A stretch of 64,000 bases of DNA from Marinobacter psychrophilus (GTDB taxonomy: Bacteria > Pseudomonadota > Gammaproteobacteria > Pseudomonadales > Oleiphilaceae): contig NZ_CP011494.1 in the NCBI RefSeq assembly GCF_001043175.1, positions 3,348,001 through 3,412,000 of the forward strand, written 5' to 3'. Positions 49,283 through 58,735 of the stretch are shown here, piece after piece. The notes under the pieces were generated by a model. The model worked only from the letters and a program-made list of their open reading frames with translations. It did no database searches and was not told where the DNA came from. Each line of letters starts with the position of its first letter. Positions within the stretch are counted from its first letter, which is position 1. A program made the position numbers and the translations under genes.

Positions 49283-49450
49283 TTTCACACAGTTTCTAGC
49301 CAAAGTATCAACCACGATCAAAGCAGGTGCGCCATGCTCTTCAGTCAGCCTCCGAATCATCCTCACCAAGGCTTCAACATTCTCTCTTTCCGTGAGTGCT
49401 ACAGCGGTATTGCTGACCATGATGTTTTCAAGATTCATCCCTCGGTACTT
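49283..49450 (-). pseudogene. Fragment of a RepA/DnaB-like AAA ATPase
   Basis: A minus-strand frame contains [21 protein letters not shown] then [13 protein letters not shown], which resembles the Walker B region of RepA-type replicative ATPases of plasmids and phages ([10 protein letters not shown]). Nothing else of the protein is left. It abuts the end of the amidase gene. Confidence 0.45.
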
Positions 49451-49473
49451 GCACCAGGCGTGAAGCCTGCGAC

Positions 49474-50835
49474 CTATACCGGCGCACCAGGCTGGACGCC
49501 GCTGATCTGTTCCCACTGCTTCGCCAAGGCGAGCATTTGATAATCGCTGTATCTTGGTCCGGCGAAACTGACCCCAAATGGCAAACCATCATCGCGCATG
49601 CCACCCGGCACAGAAACCACGGACAGTTCGAGCAGATTACCGAAATTCGTGTAGTAAGCCATGTTCCGATTCAGTTCCAGCGGGTCGGCTTTTACTTCGT
49701 CACACCGGTAGAGCGTGCCAGCGGTGGGCATTAGCAAGCAGTCGAAAGAGGCCAGAAGCTGGTGGGCGGCGGTTTTCAAATGGTTCAGCCGGGCGACATC
49801 AGTCCAGATGTCATGGCTGGTGACCGTTTCACCTTTCAAAATACAACCTGCAACCACTTCATTCACACTGTCGGGGTGCTGTTTAACGAAGCTACCCACG
49901 GAGTCGTATCGTTCGCTGACAAAAGCACCGTCAAACAGCATAGCGCCCGCTTCTACAAACACACTGAAATCGACCGGTTCAATCTGGGCGCCCTGCGCTT
50001 CAAGCGTCTTCAACACGTCTTTGAAGCAGGCTTCGGCCCGAGCATCACCAAAGAAGTTAAGCCCCTCAGCGCCGGGAATTGCGATCCGAATTCGCTTTAA
50101 ATCCGGTATTGAGTCCGCCAGTAAACCGGCCGCTCTGTTGTTTTCCATGAGCTGGCGGAACACACACTCCGCCTCAGCTGCAGTGCGGGCAAACACGGGT
50201 ATACAGTCAATGCTTTTATTAGCGTAAACCATACCCTCATTGGATAGCAGGTGCGGCGTCGGCTTAAAGCCGACAATATTGCACATAGCCGCGGGCAATC
50301 GTCCGGAACCGCCGGTATCGCTGCCCAGAGAAAAAGTCACGCAGCCGGTGGAAACCACTACGCCAGACCCAGAGCTGGAACCACCCGGAATAAAATCCGG
50401 ATTGAACGGGCTGACCGGGTGCGGATCGCTGCGAACGCCTACCACTCCGGTGGCGAATTCATCCATGGTGTTTTTGCCAATCAGCATGGCGCCCAGATCC
50501 AACAGGCGCTGAACAACTGGTGATGTGGTTGTGGAAAGTGTCCGGTAATCTGGGCAGCCTGCCGTCAGCGGCAGCCCTTCAACATGAATGTTGTCTTTTA
50601 TCGCAAAGGGAATTCCGTAAAGCGGCAAATTAGCATCAAGGGTTGCCAAATGTTCGGCGCGGGCCAGTAACTCTGCCTCCGGCACGAGACAAATCCATTC
50701 GGCACGCGAGCTTCTCTCGCTGATTCGGCGCAACACCTCCTCAGCAACCTGCCTGGGCACAAACCGCCCTGCTGAATAACCTTCCCTGAGATGGAACAGA
50801 TCCAGCCCCTGATAAGACGTCAGAGAAACTCGCAT
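49474..50835 (-). CDS. Amidase-signature enzyme related to allophanate hydrolase, module 3
   Basis: 453 residues. Amidase domain with Lys in [12 protein letters not shown], Ser pair in [15 protein letters not shown] and [12 protein letters not shown], and the same LPLYGIPFA block as the AtzF at 40028. It lacks the roughly 140-residue C-terminal domain of AtzF. Closest relatives in function would be amidases acting on small carbamoyl or ureido compounds; the true substrate is unknown. Last gene of module 3, with a weak ribosome site. Confidence 0.87.
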   Translation of the reverse strand: MRVSLTSYQGLDLFHLREGYSAGRFVPRQVAEEVLRRISERSSRAEWICLVPEAELLARAEHLATLDANLPLYGIPFAIKDNIHVEGLPLTAGCPDYRTLSTTTSPVVQRLLDLGAMLIGKNTMDEFATGVVGVRSDPHPVSPFNPDFIPGGSSSGSGVVVSTGCVTFSLGSDTGGSGRLPAAMCNIVGFKPTPHLLSNEGMVYANKSIDCIPVFARTAAEAECVFRQLMENNRAAGLLADSIPDLKRIRIAIPGAEGLNFFGDARAEACFKDVLKTLEAQGAQIEPVDFSVFVEAGAMLFDGAFVSERYDSVGSFVKQHPDSVNEVVAGCILKGETVTSHDIWTDVARLNHLKTAAHQLLASFDCLLMPTAGTLYRCDEVKADPLELNRNMAYYTNFGNLLELSVVSVPGGMRDDGLPFGVSFAGPRYSDYQMLALAKQWEQISGVQPGAPV

Positions 50836-50879
50836 GTCCGAATGTATCCTGTCGTTATGGGTGAATGAACATTAGCCTA

Positions 50880-51887
50880 TTATTTTACAACGCTTTCCAA
50901 GTACCCAGGCACGAGGAAGTTTTCGAAAGTTTCTCTTGAAGGCACGTTCGGCAAGCGCTTCTGCTCAAACAGGAAGGTCGAGGTAGAAAGAAGGGTATCT
51001 ACGAACTGGCCGCGTTTGTTGCTGTCTCCGATGTATTCTGCCGTCAGTTGATCATCACATGAAACCATCTTGGTGCCCTTCATCATGCGCGCAGCGTCCG
51101 GCAAGTCCAGTTGGAGTTCCTTGGCGATGATTTCCGCCGTCTCAGCCGGGTTGTTCAGCCAAAAGTCGATGCCTTTGCATTCCGCGCGGACAAACTTCTC
51201 GACGTAATCCGGGTACTTTTCGGCAAAATCATTCATCACAACGCCCACATCCCAAGTGGGATATCCGCGGGAGGTCATCATACCGGACGTCATGAACAGG
51301 TTGGCATCGCCTTCCAGAACACGGCCCAGTGCAGGTTCCCAGAACCAAGCCGCATCGATATCGCCACGGAACCACGCCAGTGCGATGTCGTTGGGCCGCA
51401 AATCGATGATATTCATCGATGCGGGGTCGATACCCTCATCATTCAGGGCGTTCATCAACAGGTAATGGGTGGTGGAGCCAAACGGCGCAGCGATTGTCTT
51501 GCCCTTAAGGTCTTCCAGACGCTTTATATTCGCCGAGGTGCGAACCGCCATCGCCTCAACATAGTCGAGCATGTTCAGAACCATGATGCCCTGGATCGGC
51601 AGGCCCCGGGTAACACCGATCGCCGTGGGCGGGTTGCCCAGACCACCAAAATCTACCTGATCCCCTGCGATGGCCCTCAGCATGTCGCCACCGCCACCAA
51701 CATTGATATAGTTGATCTTCACACCAGGCATTTCCTTTTGCACAAGCCCTAATGACTTGGTCACTAACTGGGCGTTAACCAGATTCAAGTAACCGATGGT
51801 CACTTCTTCTGGCGCGGCGGCTTGGGCTTGTGCGGCTCCAATACTGAGGCCCAATGCGGTTACAGCTGAAAGTATTAACGTTTTCAT
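50880..51887 (-). CDS. ABC transporter substrate-binding protein (TauA-like), module 3
   Basis: 335 residues from the ATG at 51887 (GGAG 5 bases upstream); a GTG ten codons earlier is less likely. Signal peptide about 1-24 (LSAVTALGLSIGAAQAQA). Binding fold: VTIGYLNLVNAQLVTKSLGL, NVGGGGDMLRAIAGDQVDFG, DIDAAWFWEPALGRVLEGD, all typical of taurine-type binding proteins. The cargo need not be a sulfonate, although a TauE/SafE exporter is in the same operon. Confidence 0.9.
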   Translation of the reverse strand: MKTLILSAVTALGLSIGAAQAQAAAPEEVTIGYLNLVNAQLVTKSLGLVQKEMPGVKINYINVGGGGDMLRAIAGDQVDFGGLGNPPTAIGVTRGLPIQGIMVLNMLDYVEAMAVRTSANIKRLEDLKGKTIAAPFGSTTHYLLMNALNDEGIDPASMNIIDLRPNDIALAWFRGDIDAAWFWEPALGRVLEGDANLFMTSGMMTSRGYPTWDVGVVMNDFAEKYPDYVEKFVRAECKGIDFWLNNPAETAEIIAKELQLDLPDAARMMKGTKMVSCDDQLTAEYIGDSNKRGQFVDTLLSTSTFLFEQKRLPNVPSRETFENFLVPGYLESVVK

Positions 51888-51917
51888 GGTGTTCTCCGTA
51901 GGGTTTTTGATATTCAC

Positions 51918-52784
51918 TCAAAGAGTCTTGAGTTTGGTCCAGGGCATGATGATTCGGCCTGCGAGCTTGAGAACCTGATCCAGTGCCATTCCGGTGATTC
52001 CCAAGACAATCAGGCCCATGATGACGATGTCGCCCATCAGGAACTTGGCGGCATCCCAGATCATCCAGCCAATACCCGCCGTGGCCGCGACTATCTCCGC
52101 CGCGACCAAAACGGTGTAAACGAATCCGAGCGAAATCCGCATCCCGGTGAGGATGGTGGGGCCGGAACCGGGCAGATAGACTTCCCGGACAAGGTCCCAG
52201 CGACTGGCGCCCAGCGAACGCGCTGCACGGATGTAATTCGGGTTGATGTCCGACACTGCCTGAATGGTGGCGATGATGATGCCGGGCAAGCCGGCCAAGA
52301 AAAGCAACGCCAGCTTTGACGATTCACCAATACCCAGCCACATCACCAGTAAGGTATAGAGCCCCAGTGGCGGCAGCGGTCGGTAGAATTCGATGATCGG
52401 GTTACAGATCCGGTGAGCAGACCGGGAAGTACCCATCATCACACCCAGCGGAATGCCCACCAGACAAGCTGCTGCAAAAGCAGTAAGAATTCGGTACAGG
52501 CTGGTCGCGATGTGTTCAACCAGCGTGGAGCCCTGATAGCCGGTCGTTGCCACCTCGACAAACGATTGCCAGACACTGACCGGCGACGGCAGAAACAGCG
52601 GATTGGCCCAGCCCATGCCTGTCACCAGGAACCAGGTACCAAGCACCACTGCAACCGTCAGAAAGGACAGGTATTTGCCGTTCTCAATGTTTTTGCGAAT
52701 TATCGGAGGCATTCGCATCTGTCGCTGGGGTATTCCGTCGTCGAAGGAAATCGCCCGCGGGGTGTCTTCGTTATGAATACCCAT
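51918..52784 (-). CDS. ABC transporter permease (TauC-like), module 3
   Basis: 288 residues from the ATG at 52784 (AGGTGA upstream; a GTG at 52793 is possible). Long cytoplasmic N terminus of about 40 residues, then about six helices. Coupling loop NPNYIRAARSLGASRWDLVREVYLPGSGPTI. Confidence 0.92.
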   Translation of the reverse strand: MGIHNEDTPRAISFDDGIPQRQMRMPPIIRKNIENGKYLSFLTVAVVLGTWFLVTGMGWANPLFLPSPVSVWQSFVEVATTGYQGSTLVEHIATSLYRILTAFAAACLVGIPLGVMMGTSRSAHRICNPIIEFYRPLPPLGLYTLLVMWLGIGESSKLALLFLAGLPGIIIATIQAVSDINPNYIRAARSLGASRWDLVREVYLPGSGPTILTGMRISLGFVYTVLVAAEIVAATAGIGWMIWDAAKFLMGDIVIMGLIVLGITGMALDQVLKLAGRIIMPWTKLKTL

Positions 52785-52793
52785 TTCGTTCAC

Positions 52794-54083
52794 CTACTCT
52801 GCAACGCCGAGAATGTTGGGAATGGCCAGCGCCAGTATCTTCATGGCAGCCACCGATTTAGTTATCGAAATACTTTCATTCACCGGCGACCAACCGTCCT
52901 CACCAGGCCCGAAAGTCACCGCGTTCATTCCCGCCTCGCGAAAACGGATGGTGTCGTTAAACGCATTCTTGCGGTTCGGAATCGGAGCTTCGCCCAGCAC
53001 TTTGCGATAGGCCGCAGCCAGCGATACATTCGGTTCTTCCTGCATCGGAACTGGCTCTGTGCCGTTGACAAACAGGGAGCCGAATAGCTGCGCCACTTCG
53101 AATTCCGTATCCTTATGACCGATGAGCGTTTCGGAGACGGTGGCTGAGATATCCTCTACCACCGATTCAATGGTCATCCCGGGAAGAATGCCGACCACTG
53201 CCAGCGTCAGTTCGCAGGAATCCGGGGTGAACTGCATTTCACCGGGCAGGCCGCCTGCCATCCTGACCACGCAAGCGCAGGGTGGCGTATGGCCCGGAAA
53301 CTCGGAGGGGTTGTGGCGAAAAGCCATGGCGTTGATCACCGGCACCAGCTCCGATGCTTCGGAAATAGCATTAACGCCGGTATCCGGACGCCAGATGTGG
53401 GATTTGATTCCCCGCACCACCAGCCGCACCAGACAGTGTCCGGAGTTGGCCACCGATAGGTTCATACCCCAGTCTTCGGCGCTCTTGCCCCAAGCTGTTG
53501 GTTCTATGGTGATGGAGTGGTCGGCGCTGATGCCGATGGTTTTGGTAAGGTAGATCGAGCCGTGAACCCCGTCTTTTTCCTCATCCACCGTATAGCAGCA
53601 GATCAGATCGCCTTTGAGCCTGACGCCGCTGTCTAGCACCGCCTTGACCGCCAGCAACGAGGCTGCCAAATTGGCTCTGGTGTCCGACGTGCCGCGGCCG
53701 TAGATCCAGTCGCCATGGCGGGTCGCCTTGAACGGGTCACCGCCGCACTTGTCCCAGCGCTCGGGCTCAACCGCCGGATAGGTATCCAGGTGATCATTAA
53801 TCATTAACGACGGGCCGCCACCCTCGCCTTTCAGCACCCCAACTATGTTCGGGCGCTTGCTCTGGGAGGCGTATTTTTTCACTTCGAAACCCATGGATTC
53901 CAGCTTACCCGCAACAAACAATGCGTAAGCTTCTTCTTCACCAGCGGGGATGTCAGGGTCCAGCGGATTGGTTGAATTGGGCTGACCGATGGCCACCATT
54001 TCAATGGTCAGATCGATCCATTCCTGCTCATCAATGCTCCCGATCAGGGAAGCTTGCAGGGATTCTGCGAAATTAATTGTCAT
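52794..54083 (-). CDS. M20-family deacylase/peptidase (ArgE/DapE type), module 3
   Basis: 429 residues. Zinc-dependent hydrolase fold: first ligand in LMINDHLDTYP, bridging aspartate in YGRGTSDTRANLA, general base pair in YTVDEEKDG, next ligand in TIEPTAWG, and the dimerisation-domain histidine in VRGIKSHIWRP. At the C terminus, where most M20 enzymes have a metal-binding histidine before x-x-N-E, this one reads GEDGWSPVNES, with tryptophan in that place. It may be a subfamily trait. Likely removes an acyl or carbamoyl group from an imported amide. Confidence 0.86.
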   Translation of the reverse strand: MTINFAESLQASLIGSIDEQEWIDLTIEMVAIGQPNSTNPLDPDIPAGEEEAYALFVAGKLESMGFEVKKYASQSKRPNIVGVLKGEGGGPSLMINDHLDTYPAVEPERWDKCGGDPFKATRHGDWIYGRGTSDTRANLAASLLAVKAVLDSGVRLKGDLICCYTVDEEKDGVHGSIYLTKTIGISADHSITIEPTAWGKSAEDWGMNLSVANSGHCLVRLVVRGIKSHIWRPDTGVNAISEASELVPVINAMAFRHNPSEFPGHTPPCACVVRMAGGLPGEMQFTPDSCELTLAVVGILPGMTIESVVEDISATVSETLIGHKDTEFEVAQLFGSLFVNGTEPVPMQEEPNVSLAAAYRKVLGEAPIPNRKNAFNDTIRFREAGMNAVTFGPGEDGWSPVNESISITKSVAAMKILALAIPNILGVAE

Positions 54084-54099
54084 AGTCTGTCCTTGAATG

Positions 54100-54861
54100 T
54101 CAGAAATCAGCGTTTATAATTTTCAGACCCAGCACCGCCAGCGTTGACAGCATCAGCAGGGTCGTTATCAGGTCAAAAAGCAGAGTCGGCAGCCGGTTAA
54201 CCAGAAACTGCCCGACAACCAGGCCGCCGAACGTGGGGGCCAGGTAGAACACCACGCTGTCCAACACGTTCTGGGAAAGCCCACTCAGTAGCACCGAAAT
54301 AATCAGCATGCCGCTGTAAGAGCCAACCATCAGAGCGAACACAGTTGCTCGCACCCGGTCTGGAGCATGCCCCCTGCTCCTCAGAAAAATCAGCGCCAAG
54401 GGTCCTGGCATGGCCAGGGTTGCACTCATTGCACCGGATCCCATGCCGTACATCAGGCCGGCCAGACTGCGTGAAGGTTGCGTTTCTTCCGGCGCAGTCG
54501 GTGCGGCGGATCGCATCAGTGCATTGACATACCGGACCAGGGAGTAGCCCAAGGCAACAAGCGCCGCCAGCCGGATACCAGTGATCGGCAAAACCAGCAG
54601 TAACCCGCTCCCCAGCAGCAAACCAATCCCACTGCCTGTGGCAAGCCCGGCCAGTTCTTTCGGCACAATATGACCGCGCACAAAGGGCGTAATAACACCC
54701 GCCAAAATCAGGGTCAGAGTGCCGGTGATCTGTATGGCATCCACCGGTTCGTGAAACACCAGCAACATTGGCGCGACAATCAGACCAAAACCCAGCCCTG
54801 TCGTGGTCTGCACCAGTGCACCCAGAAAACACACCATCAGAATCAACATTTCCATCGACAT
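54100..54861 (-). CDS. TauE/SafE-family membrane exporter, module 3
   Basis: 253 residues, seven to eight hydrophobic helices, with the two TauE/SafE halves: GALVQTTTGLGFGLIVAPML near the start and YGMGSGAMSATLAMPGPLAL in the second half. Such proteins export sulfite, sulfoacetate or other organic anions. In this operon it may discharge an anionic by-product. AGGA precedes the ATG. Confidence 0.87.
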   Translation of the reverse strand: MSMEMLILMVCFLGALVQTTTGLGFGLIVAPMLLVFHEPVDAIQITGTLTLILAGVITPFVRGHIVPKELAGLATGSGIGLLLGSGLLLVLPITGIRLAALVALGYSLVRYVNALMRSAAPTAPEETQPSRSLAGLMYGMGSGAMSATLAMPGPLALIFLRSRGHAPDRVRATVFALMVGSYSGMLIISVLLSGLSQNVLDSVVFYLAPTFGGLVVGQFLVNRLPTLLFDLITTLLMLSTLAVLGLKIINADF

Positions 54862-54869
54862 AGGCGGTC

Positions 54870-55685
54870 CTAAAACGTGCTCAGGGCTTCAGCACGGATG
54901 ATTTCCATACAGTCACGTTTAATTTCCAAAAACTTGGCTTCAGATGAAATCATTTGCGTTCTCGGCCGGGGCAGCGGATTGGCGATGTCTTTCACGATTC
55001 GCCCCGGCGACGCGCTCATCAACAGAATGCGATCAGAAAGGAAGATCGCCTCGTCCACATCGTGAGTTACGAACACAACCGTGGTGCCAAACTCTTCCCA
55101 CAGGCTCAGCAGGTTCTCCTGCATCATCAGACGGGTCTGGTAGTCCAGCGCGGCAAAAGGCTCGTCCATTAATAAAACTCTGGGAAAGGTTGCCAGCGCG
55201 CGGGCAATGCCTACCCGTTGTTGCATCCCGCCAGATAGCTGATCCGGATAGTGGTTCTCGTATTTTTGCAGCCCTACCATCTTCAGGAAGTGGTTGACTG
55301 TGCTGGAAGCCTCTATGTCTCCTGTGAACTTCGGGCCCAGCTCAATGTTCGCCCGAACTGTTTTCCATGGCAGCAAGGAGTGCTGCTGGAACACCATGCT
55401 GCGGTCCGCGCCTGGTTGCTCGATAGCGTTGCCGTCCAGCAGGGCCCGACCTTCTGTCGCTTTCACAAACCCGGCAATCACGTTTAACAGCGTGGATTTT
55501 CCGCATCCAGACGGCCCGAGTACGCAGACAAATTCGCCGGGGTGAATGGTCAGGCTGGTTTTGGAAAGGGCCACGGTCTGACCGACATCCGAGTTGTAGG
55601 TAACTTCCAGACCCTCTGTCCGGATCTCACCCTTGTCAGTCACTTTTCGGACCCCGGTTTTCTCGTTTTGCTGCGCTGTGTTCAT
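54870..55685 (-). CDS. ABC transporter ATPase (TauB-like), module 3
   Basis: 271 residues from the ATG at 55685 (a TTG two codons earlier is open). Walker A LGPSGCGKST, signature LSGGMQQRVGIARA, Walker B VLLMDEPFAALD, H-loop VFVTHDVDEAIFL. Follows the regulator gene by 21 bases. Confidence 0.93.
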   Translation of the reverse strand: MNTAQQNEKTGVRKVTDKGEIRTEGLEVTYNSDVGQTVALSKTSLTIHPGEFVCVLGPSGCGKSTLLNVIAGFVKATEGRALLDGNAIEQPGADRSMVFQQHSLLPWKTVRANIELGPKFTGDIEASSTVNHFLKMVGLQKYENHYPDQLSGGMQQRVGIARALATFPRVLLMDEPFAALDYQTRLMMQENLLSLWEEFGTTVVFVTHDVDEAIFLSDRILLMSASPGRIVKDIANPLPRPRTQMISSEAKFLEIKRDCMEIIRAEALSTF

Positions 55686-55706
55686 GATCAATGGCCTGTC
55701 GCTGAA

Positions 55707-56459
55707 TTAACCCAGATGGGCCCGGACGATTTCCATGCCGAAACGAAACCGGTCACCGCGGTAAAAAAGGTTTTCGTAAAGCAGAGGTTCACCTGAACGA
55801 TCCAGAATCGTTCTCTCGATGTGCAGCGCTGCGCTGCCCGGCTCCATGTTGAGAAACCCGGCAAGCTCGCTGTCACAGATCATGGATTCCAGATTGACTC
55901 GGGCCGAACCGATGGCAATTCCGCATTCATTTTCAAGCACATCGAAAAGGTCCCGCTGCTCAAGATCGGCATTGCCAAATCCATCGCTGACATGGGTGGG
56001 TGCGTAGGTGATATCGAAGGCCAGAGGTTCACAGTTCAGGTATCGCAGCCGCTGAATCCGTGTGGCGCGCACACCGTTAGCAAGCTTTAGACAGCTGGCC
56101 ACGGTGTCTTTTGGAACCTCTGTGGTGATTGAAATAAGCTTGGAAAAAGCAGCCTGTCCAATGCTGGCGGCGCTCTCACCAAAGCCTTTCAGTGTTGACA
56201 CGTCAAACTGGGCTTTCGCTAACGATACAAAGGTGCCTTTACCGTTGATCTTGAAAATCAGGCCATCCCGCTGAAGCTGGCTTAGTGCCTGCCGGACGGT
56301 GATGCGGCTGACCGAAAAAGCCTCGATCATTTGCCGCTCACTGGGCAGCTTCTGGTGCGGAACGTAAGTACCGTCCAGAATTTTCCGCCGGATACTTTCC
56401 TTCACTTGCTGGAAAAGCGGCATCGGTACAACGTTTACATCGCTTAGTTGATTTTCCAT
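55707..56459 (-). CDS. GntR-family (HutC subfamily) regulator, module 3
   Basis: 250 residues. N-terminal winged helix: IRRKILDGTYVPHQKLPSER, FSVSRITVRQALSQLQRDGL, INGKGTFV. C-terminal UTRA ligand-binding domain (TRIQRLRYLNCEPLAFDITY, EPGSAALHIERTILDRSGEP, LYENLFYRGDRFRF). First gene of the operon it presumably controls. An inverted repeat CAACCTA-N16-TAGGTTG sits just upstream of its ATG, suiting autorepression released by the pathway substrate. Confidence 0.92.
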   Translation of the reverse strand: MENQLSDVNVVPMPLFQQVKESIRRKILDGTYVPHQKLPSERQMIEAFSVSRITVRQALSQLQRDGLIFKINGKGTFVSLAKAQFDVSTLKGFGESAASIGQAAFSKLISITTEVPKDTVASCLKLANGVRATRIQRLRYLNCEPLAFDITYAPTHVSDGFGNADLEQRDLFDVLENECGIAIGSARVNLESMICDSELAGFLNMEPGSAALHIERTILDRSGEPLLYENLFYRGDRFRFGMEIVRAHLG

Positions 56460-56472
56460 ACCTGTTTCGTTG

Positions 56473-56502
56473 CAACCTATTATGACCAGTTACATTAGGT
56501 TG
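56473..56502. promoter_or_regulatory. Inverted repeat operator candidate for the GntR regulator
   Basis: CAACCTA (56473-56479) and TAGGTTG (56496-56502) are perfect 7-bp inverted arms 16 bases apart, between the sigma-54 motif and the GntR ATG. Confidence 0.55.
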
Positions 56503-56518
56503 TGCATGGGTTATGCCA
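56503..56518 (-). promoter_or_regulatory. Sigma-54 promoter of module 3
   Basis: Minus strand TGGCAT-AACCC-ATGCA, 9 of 11 fixed consensus positions with GG and GC correctly spaced, about 43 bases before the GntR ATG. Confidence 0.6.
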
Positions 56519-56613
56519 GGCTGTAAAAACTCATATTTTTCAGTTTTATATGGATTTTCGCAATGTAGGCTTTGCTTAAAAAATGCACTCATCCGAGCCA
56601 GAAATCAGGGGGA

Positions 56614-56630
56614 AGCACCTTTTGCGTGCG
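56614..56630 (-). promoter_or_regulatory. NtrC-like dyad upstream of module 3
   Basis: AGCACC-TTTTG-CGTGCG resembles TGCACC-N5-GGTGCA (9 of 12 arm positions), about 125-140 bases upstream of the predicted start. A weaker TGCACT half site lies at 56584-56589, one helical face spacing nearer. Confidence 0.4.
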
Positions 56631-56913
56631 TCTTTCACCGTCAGACGCCGTTGAGCCGGAGAACCTGTACTATTAGCGGACCAGAAGAAATGAGCATGTC
56701 AGTATTTCAGCCCTGGGGAACCGCAATCTGATAGGCCAAATCAAAAACCGTCCTCAGGCGTAGGACCAGACTCTCAACATGTATCTTAACTTTGCGTTGC
56801 CATAGCCCTGCCAGATGTCTACTGTGGCGGCGACCCGTTGGCCGGCTTGATCATTTTCCCCAATCGCCAATCAAATCACTGTCCGTTTTTCAAAACCATA
56901 CCCTGAGGTTTTC

Positions 56914-58140
56914 ATGTTTTCTGGATTGAGCTCTGTTTTCCGATCAGTGATGCGGCTGAGTCTTGTTTCTCAGATTGCCATCGGCATTGCAGCCGGTGTA
57001 CTGCTGGTCATTATATCGCCAGAAGTTGCGGGCTCTTTTGCGCTTCTCGGTCAGCTGTTTGTCTCGGCCTTAAAAGCCGTGGCGCCTGTATTAGTTTTTG
57101 TGCTGGTGGCTGCAGCCATCTCAGGGCATAAACAAGGGCAGCCCACCCATATCCGCGGGGTATTGGTTCTTTACATCACAGGAACGCTTGCGGCAGCCGT
57201 GGTTGCAGTGACGGCCAGTTTTCTGATGCCCACAGAGCTAACACTTGACCTGACTGGCGTGACTGGCAACCCGCCTTCGGGTGTTGGCGAAATTCTGACA
57301 AATTTGTTACTCAGCGCTGTCGCCAATCCTGTAACCGCAATGATGGAAGCCAACTTCATCGCCATACTGGCTTGGGCGATTGGTCTTGGTTTTATGTTGC
57401 GTAACGCCAGCGAGGCCACGCGCCAGGGTCTTAACGACCTTTCTGACGCTGTCTCCGGAATTGTTCGTGGCGTTATCCGCCTTGCGCCTCTGGGCATTTT
57501 CGGGCTTGTTGCTAATACGCTGGCAGAGGCGGGCGTGGGTGCTTTGCTGGAGTATGGCCAGCTGCTTGGGGTTATTGTCGGCTGCATGGTGTTTGTGGCG
57601 CTGGTAACGAATCCGCTACTGGTGTTCTGGCAGATTCGCAGCAACCCTTACCCGCTGGTGTTCGAATGTTTGCGCGGCAGCGCTATCACCGCTTTTTTCA
57701 CCCGCAGCTCGGCTGCTAACATACCCGTTAATCTTGCGCTGTGTGAGCGCATGAAGCTGGATCCAGACACCTACGCAATTTCTATCCCACTGGGCGCAAC
57801 CATCAACATGGCCGGCGCCGCTGTCACCATTTCGGTGATTACTCTGGCTACGGCGAATACCCTTGGCATTCCCGTTGATTTTCCCACCGCACTGATTCTT
57901 TGCGTGGTCTCGGCCCTGGCGGCTTGCGGTGTTTCCGGCGTCGCCGGCGGCTCGTTGCTTTTAATTCCTCTGGCAACCAGTCTTTTTGGCGTGCCCATTG
58001 AAGTTGCCATGCAGGTGGTCGCTATTGGCTTCGTGATCAGCGTGGTGCAAGATTCCACTGAAACAGCCCTTAACTCTTCCACCGACGTGCTGTTCACTGC
58101 GGCAGCCTGTCGACGGGCAGAAGCCCGGCAAAAAGGATGA
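56914..58140 (+). CDS. sstT: Sodium:serine/threonine symporter SstT
   Basis: 408 residues, dicarboxylate/amino acid:cation symporter family. Inner-membrane protein importing serine and threonine with sodium. Family blocks: [15 protein letters not shown], the serine-rich hairpin [20 protein letters not shown], the NMAG motif in [18 protein letters not shown], and [21 protein letters not shown] near the end. AGG lies before the ATG. It marks the return from the accessory region to ordinary genes. Confidence 0.94.
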   Translation: MFSGLSSVFRSVMRLSLVSQIAIGIAAGVLLVIISPEVAGSFALLGQLFVSALKAVAPVLVFVLVAAAISGHKQGQPTHIRGVLVLYITGTLAAAVVAVTASFLMPTELTLDLTGVTGNPPSGVGEILTNLLLSAVANPVTAMMEANFIAILAWAIGLGFMLRNASEATRQGLNDLSDAVSGIVRGVIRLAPLGIFGLVANTLAEAGVGALLEYGQLLGVIVGCMVFVALVTNPLLVFWQIRSNPYPLVFECLRGSAITAFFTRSSAANIPVNLALCERMKLDPDTYAISIPLGATINMAGAAVTISVITLATANTLGIPVDFPTALILCVVSALAACGVSGVAGGSLLLIPLATSLFGVPIEVAMQVVAIGFVISVVQDSTETALNSSTDVLFTAAACRRAEARQKG

Positions 58141-58188
58141 GTTTTGAAGATTGAAGGTTAAGCGGTCTCGCAAATCAGGGTGTACGAC

Positions 58189-58725
58189 ATGCTAGAAAAG
58201 TCCCAGAACCTCATCTTTGTTGGTATGCCCGGCAGCGGTAAAAGCACGGTGGGTGTGCTGGTTGCCAAGAGACTCGGACTGGGCTTTATCGACACCGATT
58301 TATTGATACAGCAAGAAACTGGCCGTACGCTTCAGCACATTGTTGACCAGGATGGATACGTTGCCTTGCGCAAGGCAGAGGAACAGGTGCTGTTGAACTT
58401 GAATGCGCAACAGCACGTCATCAGCACCGGTGGCAGCGCCGTCTATAGTGACGCAGCCATGAGGCATCTCAAGACCGGAGGCACCGTTGTCTTCCTCGAT
58501 ATCTCTCTGGATACCGTGTTTGCGCGGATTGGTGATTTCAGCCTCAGGGGTATTTCAAAGAAGCCTGACCAATCGCTTTTAGAGCTTTATGAGGAGCGGT
58601 CCGCCCTGTATTCCCGCTATGCTGATCTGACGATTCGGGGCGATGTCCTGAACCACGAGCAGGTTTGCGACGCTTTGATAGACGGCCTGAGCAGCATTAA
58701 AAACCCGGCGGCACCAAACAGTTAA
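58189..58725 (+). CDS. Shikimate kinase
   Basis: 178 residues from the ATG at 58189 (AGGGTG upstream). P-loop GMPGSGKSTVG, shikimate-binding DTDLLIQ, GGS in STGGSAVYS and the lid region RGISKKPDQSL. Phosphorylates shikimate in aromatic amino acid synthesis. It is not next to aroB as the housekeeping aroK usually is, so it may be a second, AroL-like copy. Its end is 10 bases from the converging gene. Confidence 0.85.
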   Translation: MLEKSQNLIFVGMPGSGKSTVGVLVAKRLGLGFIDTDLLIQQETGRTLQHIVDQDGYVALRKAEEQVLLNLNAQQHVISTGGSAVYSDAAMRHLKTGGTVVFLDISLDTVFARIGDFSLRGISKKPDQSLLELYEERSALYSRYADLTIRGDVLNHEQVCDALIDGLSSIKNPAAPNS

Positions 58726-58735
58726 GTCGCTGGCG

